DNA of 13,034 bases, taken from Campylobacterales bacterium (GTDB taxonomy: Bacteria > Campylobacterota > Campylobacteria > Campylobacterales > QNZT01). The stretch spans positions 1 through 13,034 of the forward strand of contig WGAE01000108.1 of NCBI GenBank assembly GCA_015489185.1. The letters run 5' to 3'. Positions within the stretch are counted from its first letter, which is position 1, and each line of letters opens with the position of its first letter. Shown one piece after another: positions 11,645 to 13,034 of the stretch. The notes under the pieces are model-generated. The model was not told the origin of the DNA, searched no databases, and was given only the letters and a program-made list of their open reading frames with translations. The position numbers and the translations under genes are program-made.

Positions 11645-13034
11645 ATGGTCGAGAAGATAATCGAAGCGAGTGCGAGGAACCGTTTTATTATACTGATTAC
11701 GACAATATTGTTGATCGGTGCAAGTGTCTGGGCAGTCAAACAAACCGCACTCGACGCACTTCCCGATATTTCCCCGCCGCAGGTGATTGTCCAGGTCAAA
11801 TGGCAGGGGCAGTCTCCGAAAATTATCGAAGAGCAGGTGAGTTATCCGCTGATTTCCGCGTTGATGAGTCTGAAAGGCATTCAAACCGTCAGGGCGATGA
11901 GCAGTTTTCAAAACGCCTTGATCTACGTCATTTTCAAAGACGATGTCGATCTGTACGATGCCCGCGACAGAATCCTCGAACAGTTGGCGCAACTGGCACC
12001 GACATTTCCAAAAGGAGCACAGGTTTCGATGGGACCTGATGCGACCGGTGTCGGGTGGGCGTACGAGTATGCGCTCAAATCGGATCGTTTTTCTCTGGAT
12101 GAATTGCGTTCCTTGCAGGATTACTATTACAAATATGCTTTGCTTGGTGTCGACGGTGTCAGTGAAGTGGCTTCGATCGGAGGGTTTGTCAAAGATTATC
12201 AAATTACGCTCGATGTCGATAAACTGCGTGAGTATGATATATCTGTAGATGATGTTGTGAACGCGGTACGAAAGAGTAACGACGACAAAGGCGGCAGGGT
12301 ACTGCTGCAAAGCGGTTTTGAGCGTATTGTACAGGCAAAAGGGTATTTGAAAAATATCGTTGAGATGGAAAAGATCGCTGTGGGCAGTCACAACGCAACG
12401 CCGGTTTTGCTCAAAGATATCGCACAGATCGAAGCGGTACCCGCAAGTCGCCGGGGTATGGCGGATCTCAACGGTGAGGGGGAAGTGGTCGGAGGGATTG
12501 TTGTCGTGCGTTTTGGAGAAAATCCCTACCGAGTTATCAAAGCGGTGAAAGAAAAACTGCGTACGCTCAAAATCCCCGGTGTGGAGATTGTCGAGACATA
12601 TGACCGCAGCGATCTAATCGACAAGGCGATCGGAACACTCAAACATACACTTGTGGAAGAGAGTCTGATCGTGATGATTCTGGTCGCGCTTTTTCTCTGG
12701 CATCTGCGCAGTGCGTTGATCATCATTATCGTGTTGCCCGTGACGGTATTGTTGACTTTTTTGATGATGAAATTTTTCGGTATCGGTTCGAACATTATGT
12801 CGCTGGGCGGTATCGCGATCGCTATCGGTGCGATGGTCGATGCGGCGATTGTGATGGTCGAAAATGCGCATAAACATATCCATCTTCATGAAGCCTCCGG
12901 AACTTTAACACCTGAAAAACGGCAGGAGATTATCATTGCCGCGGCGAAACAGGTCGGAAAGCCGATCTTTTTTGCGTTGATGCTTGTAGTTGTGTCGTTT
13001 TTGCCTATTTTTGCACTCGGCGGTCAGGAAGGAC
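11645..13034 (+). CDS. cusA: CusA-type heavy-metal RND pump, 3' end outside the window
   Basis: The frame is open from ATG 11645 to the window end, giving 463 residues of an expected ~1030. It includes TM1 (about 14-33), PDISPPQVIVQVKWQGQSP, the porter region with SFQNALIYVIFKDDVD, and then TM2-TM4. The TM4 segment (383-410) has IMSLGGIAIAIGAMVDAAIV. Its Asp399 corresponds to the proton-relay Asp405 of E. coli CusA, and Met385, Met397 and Met404 match the relay methionines 391, 403 and 410. This HME4-type pattern is that of monovalent Cu(I)/Ag(I) pumps, not of CzcA-like Zn/Co pumps. It starts 2 bp after the adaptor stop. A His cluster (AHKHIHLHE) follows TM4. The three-Met substrate site lies in the missing part. 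Confidence 0.93.
   Translation, partial: MVEKIIEASARNRFIILITTILLIGASVWAVKQTALDALPDISPPQVIVQVKWQGQSPKIIEEQVSYPLISALMSLKGIQTVRAMSSFQNALIYVIFKDDVDLYDARDRILEQLAQLAPTFPKGAQVSMGPDATGVGWAYEYALKSDRFSLDELRSLQDYYYKYALLGVDGVSEVASIGGFVKDYQITLDVDKLREYDISVDDVVNAVRKSNDDKGGRVLLQSGFERIVQAKGYLKNIVEMEKIAVGSHNATPVLLKDIAQIEAVPASRRGMADLNGEGEVVGGIVVVRFGENPYRVIKAVKEKLRTLKIPGVEIVETYDRSDLIDKAIGTLKHTLVEESLIVMILVALFLWHLRSALIIIIVLPVTVLLTFLMMKFFGIGSNIMSLGGIAIAIGAMVDAAIVMVENAHKHIHLHEASGTLTPEKRQEIIIAAAKQVGKPIFFALMLVVVSFLPIFALGGQEG

Noticed and set aside
11612..12391. 259-codon open frame on the minus strand
   Set aside because: It lies wholly antisense to the clearly recognisable CusA-type pump and has no motifs or ribosome site of its own.
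1..13034. CRISPR array, tRNA, rRNA or full insertion sequence
   Set aside because: No regularly spaced repeats, no tRNA-like cloverleaf and no transposase reading frame was seen.

Overview
The window looks like a chromosomal stretch from a member of the Campylobacterota (Epsilonproteobacteria), probably a free-living sulfur- or hydrogen-oxidising type. This rests on the style of the proteins (compact two-component genes, small periplasmic c-type cytochrome domains, Met/His-rich exported proteins), tightly overlapping genes, and promoters that show a -10 box behind AT-rich DNA without a clear -35. No rRNA or tRNA is present, so the assignment is inference. Almost everything encoded is exported: periplasmic, lipid-anchored or outer-membrane.

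Region 1 (1-3624, + strand) is a packed operon. It holds the 3' part of a large protein with a beta-propeller-like body and two C-terminal CXXCH haem sites, a TlpA-like thiol-disulfide protein, a 70-residue lipoprotein of the DUF4266 type ending in a Gly/Cys tail (GGGCGCN), and a DUF3570-type outer-membrane barrel. The genes abut or overlap, which suggests one periplasmic redox or maturation module of unknown function.

Region 2 (3662-6601, + strand) holds an OmpR-family response regulator, possibly translated from a leaderless mRNA, and its histidine kinase (TTG start overlapping the regulator). A small Met/His-rich exported protein and an outer-membrane barrel with an N-terminal calcium-binding thrombospondin-type-3-like motif follow.

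Region 3 (6649-8506) holds a DUF2202 ferritin-like lipoprotein on the + strand and a convergent PsiE-family membrane protein on the - strand. A perfect 11-bp dyad lies between them.

Region 4 (8507-9036) is a 530-bp AT-rich intergenic region and the least explained part of the window. It contains a GC-rich hairpin, a 16-bp perfect inverted repeat bounding a ~110-bp unit with a 5-bp flanking direct repeat (a miniature-element or structured-RNA candidate), two overlapping small ORFs each with an AAGGAG ribosome site, an 11-bp tandem repeat, a 12-bp palindrome and a -10 box.

Region 5 (9037-13034, + strand) is a heavy-metal efflux operon of the Cus type: a Met/Cys-rich YtkA-like periplasmic protein, a short TolC-type outer-membrane factor, a CusB-like adaptor and a CusA-type RND pump cut by the window end. 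The pump carries the TM4 motif with the methionines and aspartate of Cu(I)/Ag(I) transporters. Together they would move monovalent copper or silver out of the periplasm and cytoplasm.
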